This document shows, piece after piece, positions 25,644 through 37,463 of a DNA stretch of 64,000 bases. The notes beneath the pieces are model-generated. The model ran no database searches. It saw nothing but the letters and a program-made list of their open reading frames with translations, and was not told the origin of the DNA. The stretch covers positions 2,790,001 to 2,854,000 of the forward strand of contig NZ_JAUSVA010000002.1 of NCBI RefSeq assembly GCF_030813695.1, read 5' to 3'. Made by a program: the position numbers and the translations under genes. This DNA is from Kitasatospora herbaricolor. GTDB lineage: Bacteria; Actinomycetota; Actinomycetes; Streptomycetales; Streptomycetaceae. How positions within the stretch are numbered: the stretch's first letter is position 1; every line of letters begins with the position of its first letter.

Positions 25644-26909
25644 TCAGACCGTGTCGGCGTCCACGGACCGCACCCGGAGGCGGAACTCCAGGCCCGCCAC
25701 CGCCGCCCGCGCCTGCCGCACGGCCTCCTCCGCCGTAGCGGCCAGGGCGCGGGCGTAGGCCACCCGCGACTCCGAGTTCTCCAGTGCGCCGACCTTCGCG
25801 CCGGGGCGGGCGGCAGCCGCCACCTCCGTCACGCCGGGCAGCGCGCGGGCCTGCTCCAGGCCGAGGATCTCGTCGAGGGTCCCGGGGGCGGCCACCGAGG
25901 CGAACCAGATCGCCGAGCTGCGCGCCCCGGACCGGGACTCCGCCAGCCGGGCGCGGATCCCCGGCAGGACCTTCTCGCCCAGCGTCTGGCGGGCCGTGCA
26001 GTCGTCGATGTCCACCCCGGTCGCCTCCAGGGCCAGGGTCGGGATCATGTCGCCGCCCATCCGGACGTGGGTCTCGATCACACGCGGACCGGCCGGCGTC
26101 AGGACGATCTCCGTGTGCGTCGGGCCGAAACCCACCCCGAGGGCGTCCAGCACGGCGTACACGTGCGCCTCGATCGCCGCCGCGGTGTCCGCCGGCAGCT
26201 CCGCCGGTGCGACGTGGCCCAGCTCCACGAAGCTCTCCGGGTCGGAGTACTTGCGGGTGATCGCCACCAGCACGTGCTCGCCCGCCTCGGAGAACGCCTC
26301 CACGCTGAACTGCGGGCCCGCCAGGAACTCCTCCACCAGCACACCCGTGTTGGACAGGCCCAGGTAGCTGCCGGCGGCCCGCTCGAAGGCCCGCGGCAGT
26401 TCACCGTCCTCCGTCACCTTGGTGACGCCCGCGCTGCCCGAGCTGGAGACCGGCTTCACCACGCACGGCGTGCCGGCGGCGGCGACGAAGGCGCGGAGCT
26501 CGTCCAGGTCGGCGACCCGGGCGCAGGCCGTGGTGTCCACACCGGCCGCCCTCAGCCGGGCCCGCATCGCCTCCTTGTCGTGGACCAGCGTCACCGTCTC
26601 CGGGGTGTGCGCCGAGAGGCCCAGCGCGTCGGCGATCACCGCGTAGTGGTCCTGGTCGCGCTCGCCGAAGGTGCCGATCCGGGTGAACGGGTCCCGGGCG
26701 TGCGCCGCGGCCGCCAGGTCGATCCACTCCTGGTCGGGGGCGTCACCGCGGACGCCGATCACCCGGGCGTTCGCCCCGGGCTCGCGGACCTTGCCGATGT
26801 AGTCCAGCTGGCAGATCACCGTGGTGCGGGCGCCGGGCCGGGCGGCGCGGATGCGGGCGGGGAAGTCCCGGCCCGGGCCCACTACCAGGACGTGCTCGGA
26901 CGAAGTCAT
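25644..26909 (-). CDS. ATP-grasp ligase, L-amino-acid-ligase-like (last gene of cluster operon)
   Basis: A 421-residue ATP-grasp enzyme, probably joining a carboxylate (activated as acyl phosphate) to an amine. The central lobe has CVVKPVSSSGSAGVTKV, where the Lys and glycine-rich loop bind ATP. The metal-binding strand is VIETHVRMGGDMIPTL, with the RxGGD motif of the BacD/YwfE-like amino acid ligase group. The C-terminal ~90 residues resemble the LAL_C2 domain. The ATG at 26909 is preceded by GAGAGGAG; a longer in-frame start would overlap the upstream ligase gene. It is the final gene of the operon, and its sequence clearly differs from the other ligase, so each probably forms a different bond. 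Confidence 0.85.
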   Translation of the reverse strand: MTSSEHVLVVGPGRDFPARIRAARPGARTTVICQLDYIGKVREPGANARVIGVRGDAPDQEWIDLAAAAHARDPFTRIGTFGERDQDHYAVIADALGLSAHTPETVTLVHDKEAMRARLRAAGVDTTACARVADLDELRAFVAAAGTPCVVKPVSSSGSAGVTKVTEDGELPRAFERAAGSYLGLSNTGVLVEEFLAGPQFSVEAFSEAGEHVLVAITRKYSDPESFVELGHVAPAELPADTAAAIEAHVYAVLDALGVGFGPTHTEIVLTPAGPRVIETHVRMGGDMIPTLALEATGVDIDDCTARQTLGEKVLPGIRARLAESRSGARSSAIWFASVAAPGTLDEILGLEQARALPGVTEVAAAARPGAKVGALENSESRVAYARALAATAEEAVRQARAAVAGLEFRLRVRSVDADTV

Positions 26910-26941
26910 GTGCCGTGCTCCTCTCGAAGGATGGGGGTGAG

Positions 26942-28174
26942 CTACTTCCACGCCGTGTTCAGGTGCCACCAGTCGACCGCCGCCGCGAGGCGCTCACGGA
27001 CCTCCCCGGCGGTGTCCGCCTCGACGAACACCGAGGCCGCCGCGTCCGAGACGTGCTCCACGCCGTTGCGCGGCATCCCGGCCTCCAGCAGCAGCGTCAC
27101 CTCCGCGCCCGGCACCGGGCAGGGCCCGGCCGGGGGGACGAACTCGCCGTGGCCCGGCGGCAGCAGGACCCAGCCGACGGCGACCGAGGGCGCGGCTGGC
27201 TGCCCGGCCAGGGCCAGCGGCGATCCGCACTGCGCGCGCAGCCCCTCGCGGGCCAGCTGGACGCCGAAGGCGCGCTCGTAGGCCTCCGCGATCAGTGCGC
27301 CGCCCGCCCGGCTGGCTATCTCGCACAGCACCGGGACGCCGTCCGGCCCGATCCAGGCCTCCAGGTGGAAGGCCAGCGGGTGCGGGGCGGCCGGCAGCGC
27401 GGCCACCACGTCCGCCGCCATCCGGGCCAGCACGGCGGTGCGTCCGTCCTCGGGGGCCAGCAGCACGCTGCCGATGTGCAGTTCGTCGTGGATCCGCTCG
27501 GCGAGGCCGCCGCTGTACTGGCCCGGCCAGGCGTGCACCACCCGGCCGTCGCGCATGATGCCGTCGACGTGGAAGAACTCCCCGGTCACGAAGGACTCGA
27601 CCATCCACTGGCCCGGCAGGTACGGCACCTGCGAGGTGCCCTCGTCGGCCAGGAAGGCCGCCACGTCGTGCGGCCCGCGCAGGATCGCCACGCCCTCGGC
27701 GCCCGCGCCGAGGCGCGGCTTGACCACCGCCGGGAGGCCCTCGGCCTCGATGAAGTCCAGCAGGTCCGCGGGGCTGTCGACAGGGGCGAAGGCGGGCACC
27801 GCGATGCCGGCCGCCCGCGCCAGCCGCTTCATGACGACCTTGTCCCGGTAGGCCGTCGCCGAGGCGACGTCCTGGCCGGGGAGCCCGAGCCGGGCCCGCA
27901 GGCGGGCCGCCCGCAGCACGTCGCTCTCGCTGGTGCTGGCGACGAGGTCGGCGCCGTACCGGCGGGCGGTCTCCTCGGCGAACCGTTCGGCCGCCCAGGA
28001 GTGGTAGTCGTCGACGAGCCCGTGCTGGGGGAAGTGCTCGGCCAGCGCGTCCGGGGCGCCGGCCACCGCCTTGGGCGTGGTCAGCAGGACGATCTCGTCG
28101 GCGGTGCGGTCCAGCCACTCCTGGAGCGGCCGGGTGGCCAGCGGCTGGCGGGAGAGCAGCAGAACTTTGGGCAT
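26942..28174 (-). CDS. ATP-grasp ligase (second, divergent copy)
   Basis: A 410-residue ATP-grasp enzyme. The N-terminal Rossmann-like part starts MPKVLLLSRQPLATRPLQEW. ATP-binding residues lie in VVKPRLGAGAEGVAIL, and the metal/substrate strand is VLCEIASRAGGALIAEAY (ERxxRxGG-like). This resembles ligases of the DdaF/carnosine-synthase-like group, which make amide bonds in dipeptide natural products. It starts only four bases after the flavin reductase stop and precedes the other ligase by 32 bases, so all are in one operon. Substrates cannot be read from the sequence; a role in amide formation with an unusual acid made by the upstream genes is inferred. Confidence 0.82.
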   Translation of the reverse strand: MPKVLLLSRQPLATRPLQEWLDRTADEIVLLTTPKAVAGAPDALAEHFPQHGLVDDYHSWAAERFAEETARRYGADLVASTSESDVLRAARLRARLGLPGQDVASATAYRDKVVMKRLARAAGIAVPAFAPVDSPADLLDFIEAEGLPAVVKPRLGAGAEGVAILRGPHDVAAFLADEGTSQVPYLPGQWMVESFVTGEFFHVDGIMRDGRVVHAWPGQYSGGLAERIHDELHIGSVLLAPEDGRTAVLARMAADVVAALPAAPHPLAFHLEAWIGPDGVPVLCEIASRAGGALIAEAYERAFGVQLAREGLRAQCGSPLALAGQPAAPSVAVGWVLLPPGHGEFVPPAGPCPVPGAEVTLLLEAGMPRNGVEHVSDAAASVFVEADTAGEVRERLAAAVDWWHLNTAWK

Positions 28175-28177
28175 GGT

Positions 28178-28675
28178 TCAGGTCCTCGCTGGAGTGGGGG
28201 CGGAGACGGGCCGCAGGTCCCCGTGCAGGTGCACCAGGCTGTCGCCGGGCGCCCCCTGCCGGACCTGCTCGACGGCGCCCACCAGCAGATGGTGGTCGCC
28301 CAGCCGGAGCTGCCGGTACCGGGAGCAGACCAGCCAGGTCAGGCAGTCGTCGAGCAGCGGCACCCCGTACGGGCCGGGCCGCCAGGCGGTGGGCGGCGCG
28401 AAGCGGTCGGTGCCCGGCCGGGCGAACCGCAGGGCGAGGTCCGCCTGGTGCGCGCCGAGCAGCTGGATGCCGAAGCGCTCGCAGTCCTGGAGCCGGGCCC
28501 AGGTGGTGGAGGTGTCGGCGAGCGTCACGGAGACCAGTGCCGGGGCGGCGCTGACGGAGGTGAAGGAGGTCACCGTCACCCCCACCGGCCCGTCGGCCCC
28601 GGCCGCGGTCAGCACCGCGACGCCGGCGGCGTGGGCCCGCAGCGCCGACCGCAGTTCGGCCCCTTCGACGGTCAC
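28178..28675 (-). CDS. Flavin reductase domain protein (FMN-binding split barrel)
   Basis: A 165-residue NAD(P)H:flavin reductase of the HpaC/NtaB type, which supplies reduced FMN to a partner monooxygenase. It carries the family phrases HAAGVAVLTAAGADGPVGVTVTSFTSVSAAPALVSV and FGIQLLGAHQADLALRF, plus a late GDHHLLVGAVEQV with the conserved GDH. The start is GTG at 28675, overlapping the monooxygenase stop (GTGA), so the two proteins are translationally coupled and surely work together. The frame remains open upstream, but that sequence belongs to the monooxygenase gene. Confidence 0.9.
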   Translation of the reverse strand: MTVEGAELRSALRAHAAGVAVLTAAGADGPVGVTVTSFTSVSAAPALVSVTLADTSTTWARLQDCERFGIQLLGAHQADLALRFARPGTDRFAPPTAWRPGPYGVPLLDDCLTWLVCSRYRQLRLGDHHLLVGAVEQVRQGAPGDSLVHLHGDLRPVSAPTPART

Positions 28676-30024
28676 CGGGCGGCCCTGGCTGCGCCGAAGG
28701 CCGGGCGGGGCAGGCCCAGGTGCTCCCGGAGCGTGGTGCCCTCGTACTCGGTCCGGACCAGGCCGCGGCGCTGCAGCTCGGGCACCAGCAGGTCGACGAT
28801 CGCGTCCAGGCCGCCCGGGTGGTAGTCCGGCATGATGTTGAAGCCGTCGGCGGCCTCGTTCTCGAACCACTCCTGCAGCTGGTCGGCGACCGTCTCCGGG
28901 GTGCCCAGCAGGAACCGGTGGCCGCGCCCGGCGGCGACCGCGAGGTACAGCTCGCGGATGGTGAGGCCCTGGCGCCTGGCCTGCTCGTAGATCGTCTGCT
29001 GCTTGCCGGTGCTGCCCTCGGTCGCCGGCAGTTCGGGCAGCGGACCGTCCAGCGGGTAGCCGGAGATGTCGACCATGCCGAGCTGGTACGAGAGCATGCC
29101 GAGCCCGACGACCGGGTCGACCAGCGCCTGCAGGGTCTCGTACTTGTCCTCGGCCTCGGCCTGGGTACGGCCCACCACGATGAAGGCGCCGGGCAGGATC
29201 TTCACGTCCTCCGGGTCGCGGCCGTGGTCGGCGACCTGCTTCTTCAGGCCGCGGTAGTAGACCTGCGCCTGGTCCAGGGTCTGCTGCACGGTGAAGACCA
29301 CCTCGGCCCAGCGGGCCGCGAAGTCCTGGCCGTCCGGGGACGATCCGGCCTGCACGATCACCGGGTAGCCCTGCGGCGGCCGCGCCACGTTGAGCGGGCC
29401 CTTGACCGAGAAGTGCTCACCCCGGTGGCCGAGGATGTGCAGCTTCTCCGGGTCGAAGAAACGGCCCGACACCTTGTCGTAGAGGAAGGCGTCGTCCTCC
29501 CAGCTGTCCCAGAGGCCGGTGACGACCTCCATGAACTCCCGTGCCCGGTGGTAGCGGGCGGCGTGCTCGGGCTGCTTGTCCAGGTTGTAGTTGCGGGCCT
29601 CGGCGTCGGTGGCGGAGGTCACCACGTTCCAGCCGGAACGGCCCGCGCTGAGGTGGTCCAGCGAGGCGAACTGCCGGGCGACGGTGAAGGGTTCGTTGTA
29701 CGTGGTGGAGCAGGTGGCGGTCAGGCCGATCCGGGTGGTGTGCACGGCGAGCGCCGAGAGCAGCGTCATGGGCTCGAAGTGGACCATCCGGCCCTGCCGG
29801 CTGAGCTCGTCGGCGTCCTTGTACTTGGTGCGCACGCCGGCGCCGTCGGACAGGAACACCATGTCGAACCGGCCGCGCTCGGCGGTCCGCACCAGCGAGC
29901 GGTAGTAGTCGAAGTCCAGGCCGCCGTCGGGGCGGGCCTCGGGGTGGCGCCAGGCGGCGACGTGGTGGCCGGGCGCGGGCAGGAAGGCGCCGAGCTTCAT
30001 CATGCGGCGGTGCGGGGTGCTCAC
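28672..30024 (-). CDS. LLM class flavin-dependent monooxygenase (NtaA/SnaA/DszA family)
   Basis: A 450-residue FMNH2-dependent monooxygenase of the bacterial luciferase fold. Family signatures are KLGAFLPAPGHHVAAWRHP at the N-terminus, HLSAGRSGWNVVTSATDAEARNY (the N-V-V-T-S family block) and VIVQAGSSPDGQDFAARWAEVVFT. Members oxidise C-N or C-S neighbours (nitrilotriacetate, pristinamycin, dibenzothiophene sulfone). GTG at 30024 is chosen because GGAG lies eight bases upstream; an ATG at 30003 is the alternative. It is coupled to the flavin reductase gene. Here it could hydroxylate or cleave at a nitrogen of the pathway intermediate, which is inference. Confidence 0.92.
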   Translation of the reverse strand: MSTPHRRMMKLGAFLPAPGHHVAAWRHPEARPDGGLDFDYYRSLVRTAERGRFDMVFLSDGAGVRTKYKDADELSRQGRMVHFEPMTLLSALAVHTTRIGLTATCSTTYNEPFTVARQFASLDHLSAGRSGWNVVTSATDAEARNYNLDKQPEHAARYHRAREFMEVVTGLWDSWEDDAFLYDKVSGRFFDPEKLHILGHRGEHFSVKGPLNVARPPQGYPVIVQAGSSPDGQDFAARWAEVVFTVQQTLDQAQVYYRGLKKQVADHGRDPEDVKILPGAFIVVGRTQAEAEDKYETLQALVDPVVGLGMLSYQLGMVDISGYPLDGPLPELPATEGSTGKQQTIYEQARRQGLTIRELYLAVAAGRGHRFLLGTPETVADQLQEWFENEAADGFNIMPDYHPGGLDAIVDLLVPELQRRGLVRTEYEGTTLREHLGLPRPAFGAARAAR

Positions 30025-30122
30025 CGGTGGTTCTCCAAATCGGCGGAACGGAAAGGGGGGTGTGGGCGCCGGGCGCACGGTGCCCGGTCCCGTACGGGTC
30101 CCGGGCCCGGGCGGGCGCCGGG

Positions 30123-31082
30123 TCAGCCGAGCCGGCGGACCGGCGCGCCGGCCAGGTAGGCCTCGATGTCCTCGACGGCGTGGCCGTAGTACGTGCGGTA
30201 GTTGCTCTCCGCCACGTAGCCCAGGTGCGGGGTGGCCAGCAGCCGGGGGGCGGTGCGCATCGGGTGGCCGGCCGGCAGCGGTTCGATGTCGAACACGTCG
30301 ACGCCGGCGCCGGCGATCCGGCCCGTGTGCAGCGCGTCGAGCAGGGCGTCCTGGTCGACGAGGCCCGAGCGGGAGGTGTTGATCAGGTAGGCGGTGGGCC
30401 GCAGCAGCGCCAGTTCGGATGCGCCGAGCAGGCCGCGGGTGCGGTCGCCGAGCACCAGGTGCAGCGAGACGAAGTCGCTGGTCCGCAACAACTCCTCCTT
30501 GGACGGTGCAAGTTCGACGCCGACCTGGTCCGCGCGCTCCTTGCTGAGGTGCTGGCTCCAGGCCGTCACCTCCATGCCGAAGGCCAGCCCCACCCGGGCC
30601 ACCCGGCTGCCGATCTTCCCGAGTCCGAGCAGCCCCAGCCGGCGGCCGTGCAGGTCGGCGCCGACGGTGGACTGCCAGGGGCCCTCCGTCCGCAGGGCGG
30701 TGTTCTCGGTGACGATGCCGCGCGCCAGCCCGAGCAGCAGGGCCCAGGTCAGCTCGACCGGCGGGGTGGCGGAGCTGCCGGTGCCGCAGACGGTGACGCC
30801 GTTGCGGTCGGCGGCCGCGAGGTCGATGACGGAGTTGCGCATGCCGGAGGCGATCAGCAGCTTCAGCCGGGGCAGCCGGTCGAGCAGGGCGGCGCGGAAC
30901 GGGACGCGTTCGCGCAGGGTCACGATGATGTCGAAGTCCGCCACCGCGGCGGCCAGTTCGCCGTCGGTGGCGAAGTGCTCGGTGAAGGCGGTGACCTCCA
31001 CCCGGTCCTGCACGGGACTCCAGTCGGCCAGGGTGGTGGCGACGCTCTGGAAGTCGTCGAGCACGGCGCAGCGCAACCGCAT
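30123..31082 (-). CDS. D-2-hydroxyacid dehydrogenase family protein
   Basis: A 319-residue NAD(P)-dependent dehydrogenase that interconverts 2-hydroxy and 2-oxo acids. It has the Rossmann motif LGLLGLGKIGSRVARVG. All three catalytic residues are present: Arg in NTSRSGLVD, Glu in VFDIEPLP and His in ATPHLGY. It starts one base after the epimerase stop. Within the cluster it could oxidise an isocitrate- or malate-like hydroxy acid to a 2-oxo acid, or reduce the reverse; this is inferred from the citrate synthase and aconitase upstream. A 98-base gap separates it from the monooxygenase gene, the longest gap in the operon. Confidence 0.9.
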   Translation of the reverse strand: MRLRCAVLDDFQSVATTLADWSPVQDRVEVTAFTEHFATDGELAAAVADFDIIVTLRERVPFRAALLDRLPRLKLLIASGMRNSVIDLAAADRNGVTVCGTGSSATPPVELTWALLLGLARGIVTENTALRTEGPWQSTVGADLHGRRLGLLGLGKIGSRVARVGLAFGMEVTAWSQHLSKERADQVGVELAPSKEELLRTSDFVSLHLVLGDRTRGLLGASELALLRPTAYLINTSRSGLVDQDALLDALHTGRIAGAGVDVFDIEPLPAGHPMRTAPRLLATPHLGYVAESNYRTYYGHAVEDIEAYLAGAPVRRLG

Positions 31083-31083
31083 G

Positions 31084-32085
31084 TCAGTCCTCTCCGTGGG
31101 AGCCGGGCGCGGGGGTGGCGCCGATGCCGGGCGCCGGGGGCAGGGTGAGGGCGCCGCGGTCCACGCGCATGCCGGTGAAGGGGTCGTCGAGCAGGCCGAC
31201 CGGCCCGTCCAGGTCGAGGTGGTCGGCGAGGCCGGCGAGCTGGGCCATCGCGGTGGTGCCGAGGGTGCTCTCCACCTTGCAGCCGAGCATGATGCGCAGT
31301 CCGCAGGCGCGGGCGAGCGTGATCATCTCCTGGGCGCGGTCCAGGCCGCCGCACTTGAGCAACTTGATGTTGATCCCGGCGACCCGGCCGCGCAGCCGCA
31401 GGACGTCGGCGGGGCCGGCGCAGTCCTCGTCGGCGAAGACCGGGACGGGCGAGCGCCCGTGCACGTACCGGAGCTCGTCGAGGTGGCCGGGGGCGACCGG
31501 TTGCTCCAGCAACTCGACATCGTGCCGGTGGAGTTCGGCGGCGACCCGGAGGGCCTGCTCCGGGCTCCAGGAGCCGTTCCCGTCGACCCTGATCCGGCCG
31601 CCGTAGACCGAGCGGAGCACTCCGGCGCGACTGCCGTCGTCCTCGGGGGTCAGCTTCAGCTTGAGGACCGGCCAGTCGCGCAGGGCCTTCGCCCGCTCGA
31701 CGAGTTCCTCGTCCGGGCAGGCGCCGATGGAGAGCGCGGTGGGCTCGGCGGGCAGGCCGTCGAGCCCGAGCAGCCGGTGCAGGGGCTGCCCGCAGGCCTT
31801 GCCGAGCAGGTCGTGCAGCGCCATGTCGACGGCGGACCGGGCGGCCGGGGCGAGGTGGTCCAGCCGGGCCAGGGCCGCCCGCAGGCCGAACGGGGACGCG
31901 CCGGCCAGCAGGGGTGCGCAGGCGTCGAGCTCCGCGGGGTCCGCGCCCCGGGCGGTCCCGTGACCGCGCAGCCCCTCCCAGGCCAGCTCCACGACGCTCT
32001 GCCGGACCTCGGTGGTGACCCCGGTGTTGCTGACGAAGGGCTCGCCGAGGGCGATCACCACCTCGCGGTGGGTGAGCCGGATCAT
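31084..32085 (-). CDS. Enolase-superfamily dipeptide epimerase-like protein
   Basis: A 333-residue member of the muconate-lactonizing subgroup. All expected catalytic and metal residues are visible: the KxK motif in VLKLKL, then Asp in RVDGNGSW, Glu in LLEQPV and Asp in FADEDC as Mg ligands, and the opposing Lys in INIKLLKCGG. This pattern is that of L-Ala-D/L-Glu epimerases, which invert an alpha carbon in a dipeptide or amino acid derivative. It overlaps the upstream gene by four bases (ATGA). In a cluster with ATP-grasp ligases it may set the stereochemistry of the acidic residue. A cycloisomerase or racemase role on another carboxylate cannot be excluded. Confidence 0.88.
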   Translation of the reverse strand: MIRLTHREVVIALGEPFVSNTGVTTEVRQSVVELAWEGLRGHGTARGADPAELDACAPLLAGASPFGLRAALARLDHLAPAARSAVDMALHDLLGKACGQPLHRLLGLDGLPAEPTALSIGACPDEELVERAKALRDWPVLKLKLTPEDDGSRAGVLRSVYGGRIRVDGNGSWSPEQALRVAAELHRHDVELLEQPVAPGHLDELRYVHGRSPVPVFADEDCAGPADVLRLRGRVAGINIKLLKCGGLDRAQEMITLARACGLRIMLGCKVESTLGTTAMAQLAGLADHLDLDGPVGLLDDPFTGMRVDRGALTLPPAPGIGATPAPGSHGED

Positions 32086-33457
32086 CCCAGCACCTCCTCG
32101 AAGGCCGCCACCGCCGCGCAGGCCTGGCGGAACGTCAGTTCGCGGAACCCCTCGGGCTCCACCATGACGGCCGGCTCGCGCAGCGCCCCGTCCGCCGGCA
32201 CCCCGCTGCCGCTGCGGAAGCGGCCGCGCAGGTAGGCGGACAGCCGGTCCCGGTTACCGTCCAGCCAGGCCAGCGTCGCCCCGTAGGCGGCCTCGGGCCC
32301 GGCGCCGCGGACGGCCCGCAGCAGTTCGGCGAGCACCTCCGCGTCCCGCGGCGAGGTGCTGGGCGGGCAGAGCATGAAGGCCTGCGCCGGCAGCAGCACG
32401 AAGGCCACCGGGGCGGCCCGCTCGAAGTGCCGGACCAGCGGGTCGGTGACGGCCCGCAGCGAGCGGACGGTGGAGCGGCGGGACAGGTAGCCGCCGCGCC
32501 GTGGCGGGCAGCCGGCCATCGCCCGGGCACCCCAGTGCAGATGCGTGATGAAAGGGCTCTCCGGCGCCGCGCCCGGGGCCTGCGGGTGGTGCATGTCGAG
32601 CAGCGCGAACAGCACGTTGGTCAGCTGCAGCGACATCACCGGCAGGACGGGCGGCAGTTCGGGCAGCCGGGCGAAGAACTCCTGCGGCGCCACCAGGGCG
32701 CCCACGGTCAGCATGACGGCCTCGGCGAGGGCCCGGGCCGAGGGGTAGCGGTGGCCCTCCAGCAGGTAGCCGGCGCCGTCCGGCCGCAGGTCGCAGCGGC
32801 CCACCTCGCCGTCGAGCCGGACGGCCTGGCTGATCAGCTCGGCGAAGGCCTGGTTGCGGCCCTGCACCGCCGCCTGCTCGATCAGCAGGGTGAGCATGTC
32901 GGTGACCAGCGGGGCGTTGTCGGTGAGGGCGGCGGCCCACTGCTTGAAGCGGTAGCCCGGCAGCGCGAGCATCCGCTGCCAGTGCAGTTCGACCAGCGGG
33001 ACGAGCTGCCCGTCCACCTCGGCCTGCACCAGCGGGCAGAACAGCGGCTTGGAGCGGTCCCGCGGGGCGAAGCCCCGGCCGTCCCAGGTGTACAGCGGCA
33101 GGGTGTGCCGCTTGCCCTGGTCGATCAGCGAACCCGGTTGGTACGCCTCGTCGCCGCCCTCGGTGTCCGCCTCGGTCCGGGTGAAGCCGTAGATCAGCGG
33201 GTAGCCGTAACCTCCGCCGCAGATGGCGGTGTTGAAGTCCATCGGCCCGGAGCGTCCGGCGGCGATGTCCTCCCAGTTGCCCAGGTGGCCGGTGCGCGGC
33301 GGCAGCAGGGCGGGGTCGGCGTCCAGCGCGTCGAGGACGGCGCCGACGGGCACGTCGTGGTTGCCGAGGTGCACCGGGACGAAGGTCTTGGTCCCGGCGG
33401 TGAGCGCGTCGGCGCCGGCCGCGGCGCGCAGGCCGAGGCGGTCCAGGATGTGGGTGC

Positions 33458-33461
<4 letters not shown>
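32082..33461 (-). CDS. Unrecognised 459-residue cluster protein
   Basis: I do not recognise this family. The protein has no signal peptide or clear membrane segment. The N-terminal third contains FVPVHLGNHDVPVGAVLDAL and MDFNTAICGGGYGYPLIYGF, the latter Gly/Tyr-rich. The middle is helical (MLTLLIEQAAVQGRNQAFAEL, ALAEAVMLTVGALVAPQEFF). The C-terminal third includes HLHWGARAMAGCPPRRGGYLSR, with His and Cys that might be catalytic or metal-binding. It starts at GTG 33461, overlapping the aconitase stop, and its own stop overlaps the epimerase start, so it is embedded in the pathway operon. Its position suggests an enzyme specific to this pathway. Confidence 0.75.
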
Positions 33462-36015
<2,554 letters not shown>

Positions 36016-36019
<4 letters not shown>

Positions 36020-37431
36020 CGCTCGTCCGCCTTCCGGTAGGTGCGGCCGCGCGGGCCCGTGTAGGCCAGCAGCGGCCGGATCAGCACGTTGTTGGACTGC
36101 TGCTCCAGGGCCTGGGCCACCCAGCCCGGGGTGCGGCCGACGACGAAGAGCGGCACCGCCAGGTCGTCCGGCAGGCCGAGCAGCCGGTAGGCGAGCCCGG
36201 CGTAGAGGTCCACGTTGGCGGCGACGCCGTGCCGGCCGTAGGGCCGCATCGCGTCGGCCACCGCGTCGAGGATGTCGAGGCCGCGGGTGTCGCCGCGCTC
36301 CTCGCTCAACTCGACCACGGTGGAGCGCAGATGGACCACCCGCGGGTCCTCGGTGCGGTAGACCCGGTGGCCGAAGCCCATCACCGGCTCGCCGCGGCCC
36401 TGCAGGGCGGCCACATGGGCCTCGGCGTTCTCCGGGGAGCCCACCTGGTCGATCAGGCCGACCACCCGCTCGGCGGCGCCGCCGTGCACCGAGCCGGCGA
36501 AGGCCGCGACGGCGGCGGTCAGCGCGGCGGTCATGCCGGCCCGGCAGCCGATGGCGACCCGGGCGGTGAACGCCGAGGCGTTGGAACTGTGGTCGGCGTG
36601 GACGATGAAGCCCTTGTTGATGAAGCGCACCGCGGCCGGGGAGGGCCGCTCGCCGAGCAGGACGGTGAGGAAGGCCTCGGCGTGCGAGGCGTCCTCGGCC
36701 GGCTGCAACGGCTCGCGTCCGCTGCGGAAGGCGTGGTGGGCGGCGACGATCATCGGTATCCGGGCGATCAGCGCGATGCCGGTCTCGCGGGCCTCGGCGT
36801 AGCTCTCGTCGGTGCCCGGCTCCCGCCGCGGCCCGTAGGCGCCGAGCGCGGAGACGCAGGTGCGCAGCGCCTCCATGGGGTGGGCGTGCGCCAGCGAGCG
36901 GGCCAGGTCGAGGACGGGGGCGGGCAGCGCGCGGGCCGCGCCGAGCTGCTTGCGGAACAGCTCCAGGGCGGCGGCGTCCGGGAGTTCGCCGTGCACCAGG
37001 AGGTGCGCCACCTCCTCGAAGGAGGCGTGCTCGGCCAGGTCGTGGATACTGTAGCCGCGGTACTCCAAGGTGCCTTCGGCGCCGTCGATGCGGGTGATCG
37101 CGGTCTGGTCGAAGGTGACGCCCTCCAGGCCGCGGTGCACGGTGCGCCGGGCGGCCGGCTCGACGGCGGACGCGGCGGCGGGGGCCTCCCCGCGCTCCCG
37201 GCCGGCGGCGAACTCGCGCAGGTCGGCGACCGAACGGAGCGCCAGCGTCAGGTCGTTGTCGACCTCGACGCCGTACTCCTGCTCGACGGCGACCATCAGC
37301 GAGACGTGGCCGAGCGAGTCCCACTCCCTGATCGACTGGTACTCCAGGTCGTCGGTGACGTGGTCCTCGGCGATGCCCAGGGTGCGGGCGAGGAGCTGGT
37401 CGACCTTGCTCACGTTGCTCACGGTGCTCAC
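36016..37431 (-). CDS. Carrier protein-citrate synthase fusion
   Basis: A 471-residue two-domain protein. Residues 1-80 are an acyl/peptidyl carrier domain with the phosphopantetheine serine in REWDSLGHVSLM, preceded by DQLLARTLGI and followed by VDNDLTLALRSVADL. A short Ala/Glu linker leads to a full-length citrate synthase (type II/methylcitrate-like). The catalytic triad is conserved: His in GSVHGGAAE, His in MGFGHRVY, Asp in NVDLYAG. The HADHSSNASAF and LEYRGYSIHDL blocks are present. The start is GTG at 37431 with AGGAAGG five bases upstream. The stand-alone adenylation-domain gene lies 32 bases before it and would load the carrier. The fusion implies condensation of a carrier-bound acyl group, not acetyl-CoA, with an oxo acid. 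Confidence 0.93.
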
Positions 37432-37463
37432 GGGTCCCTTCCTGCGGGGGTCGTCGGTGCTGG

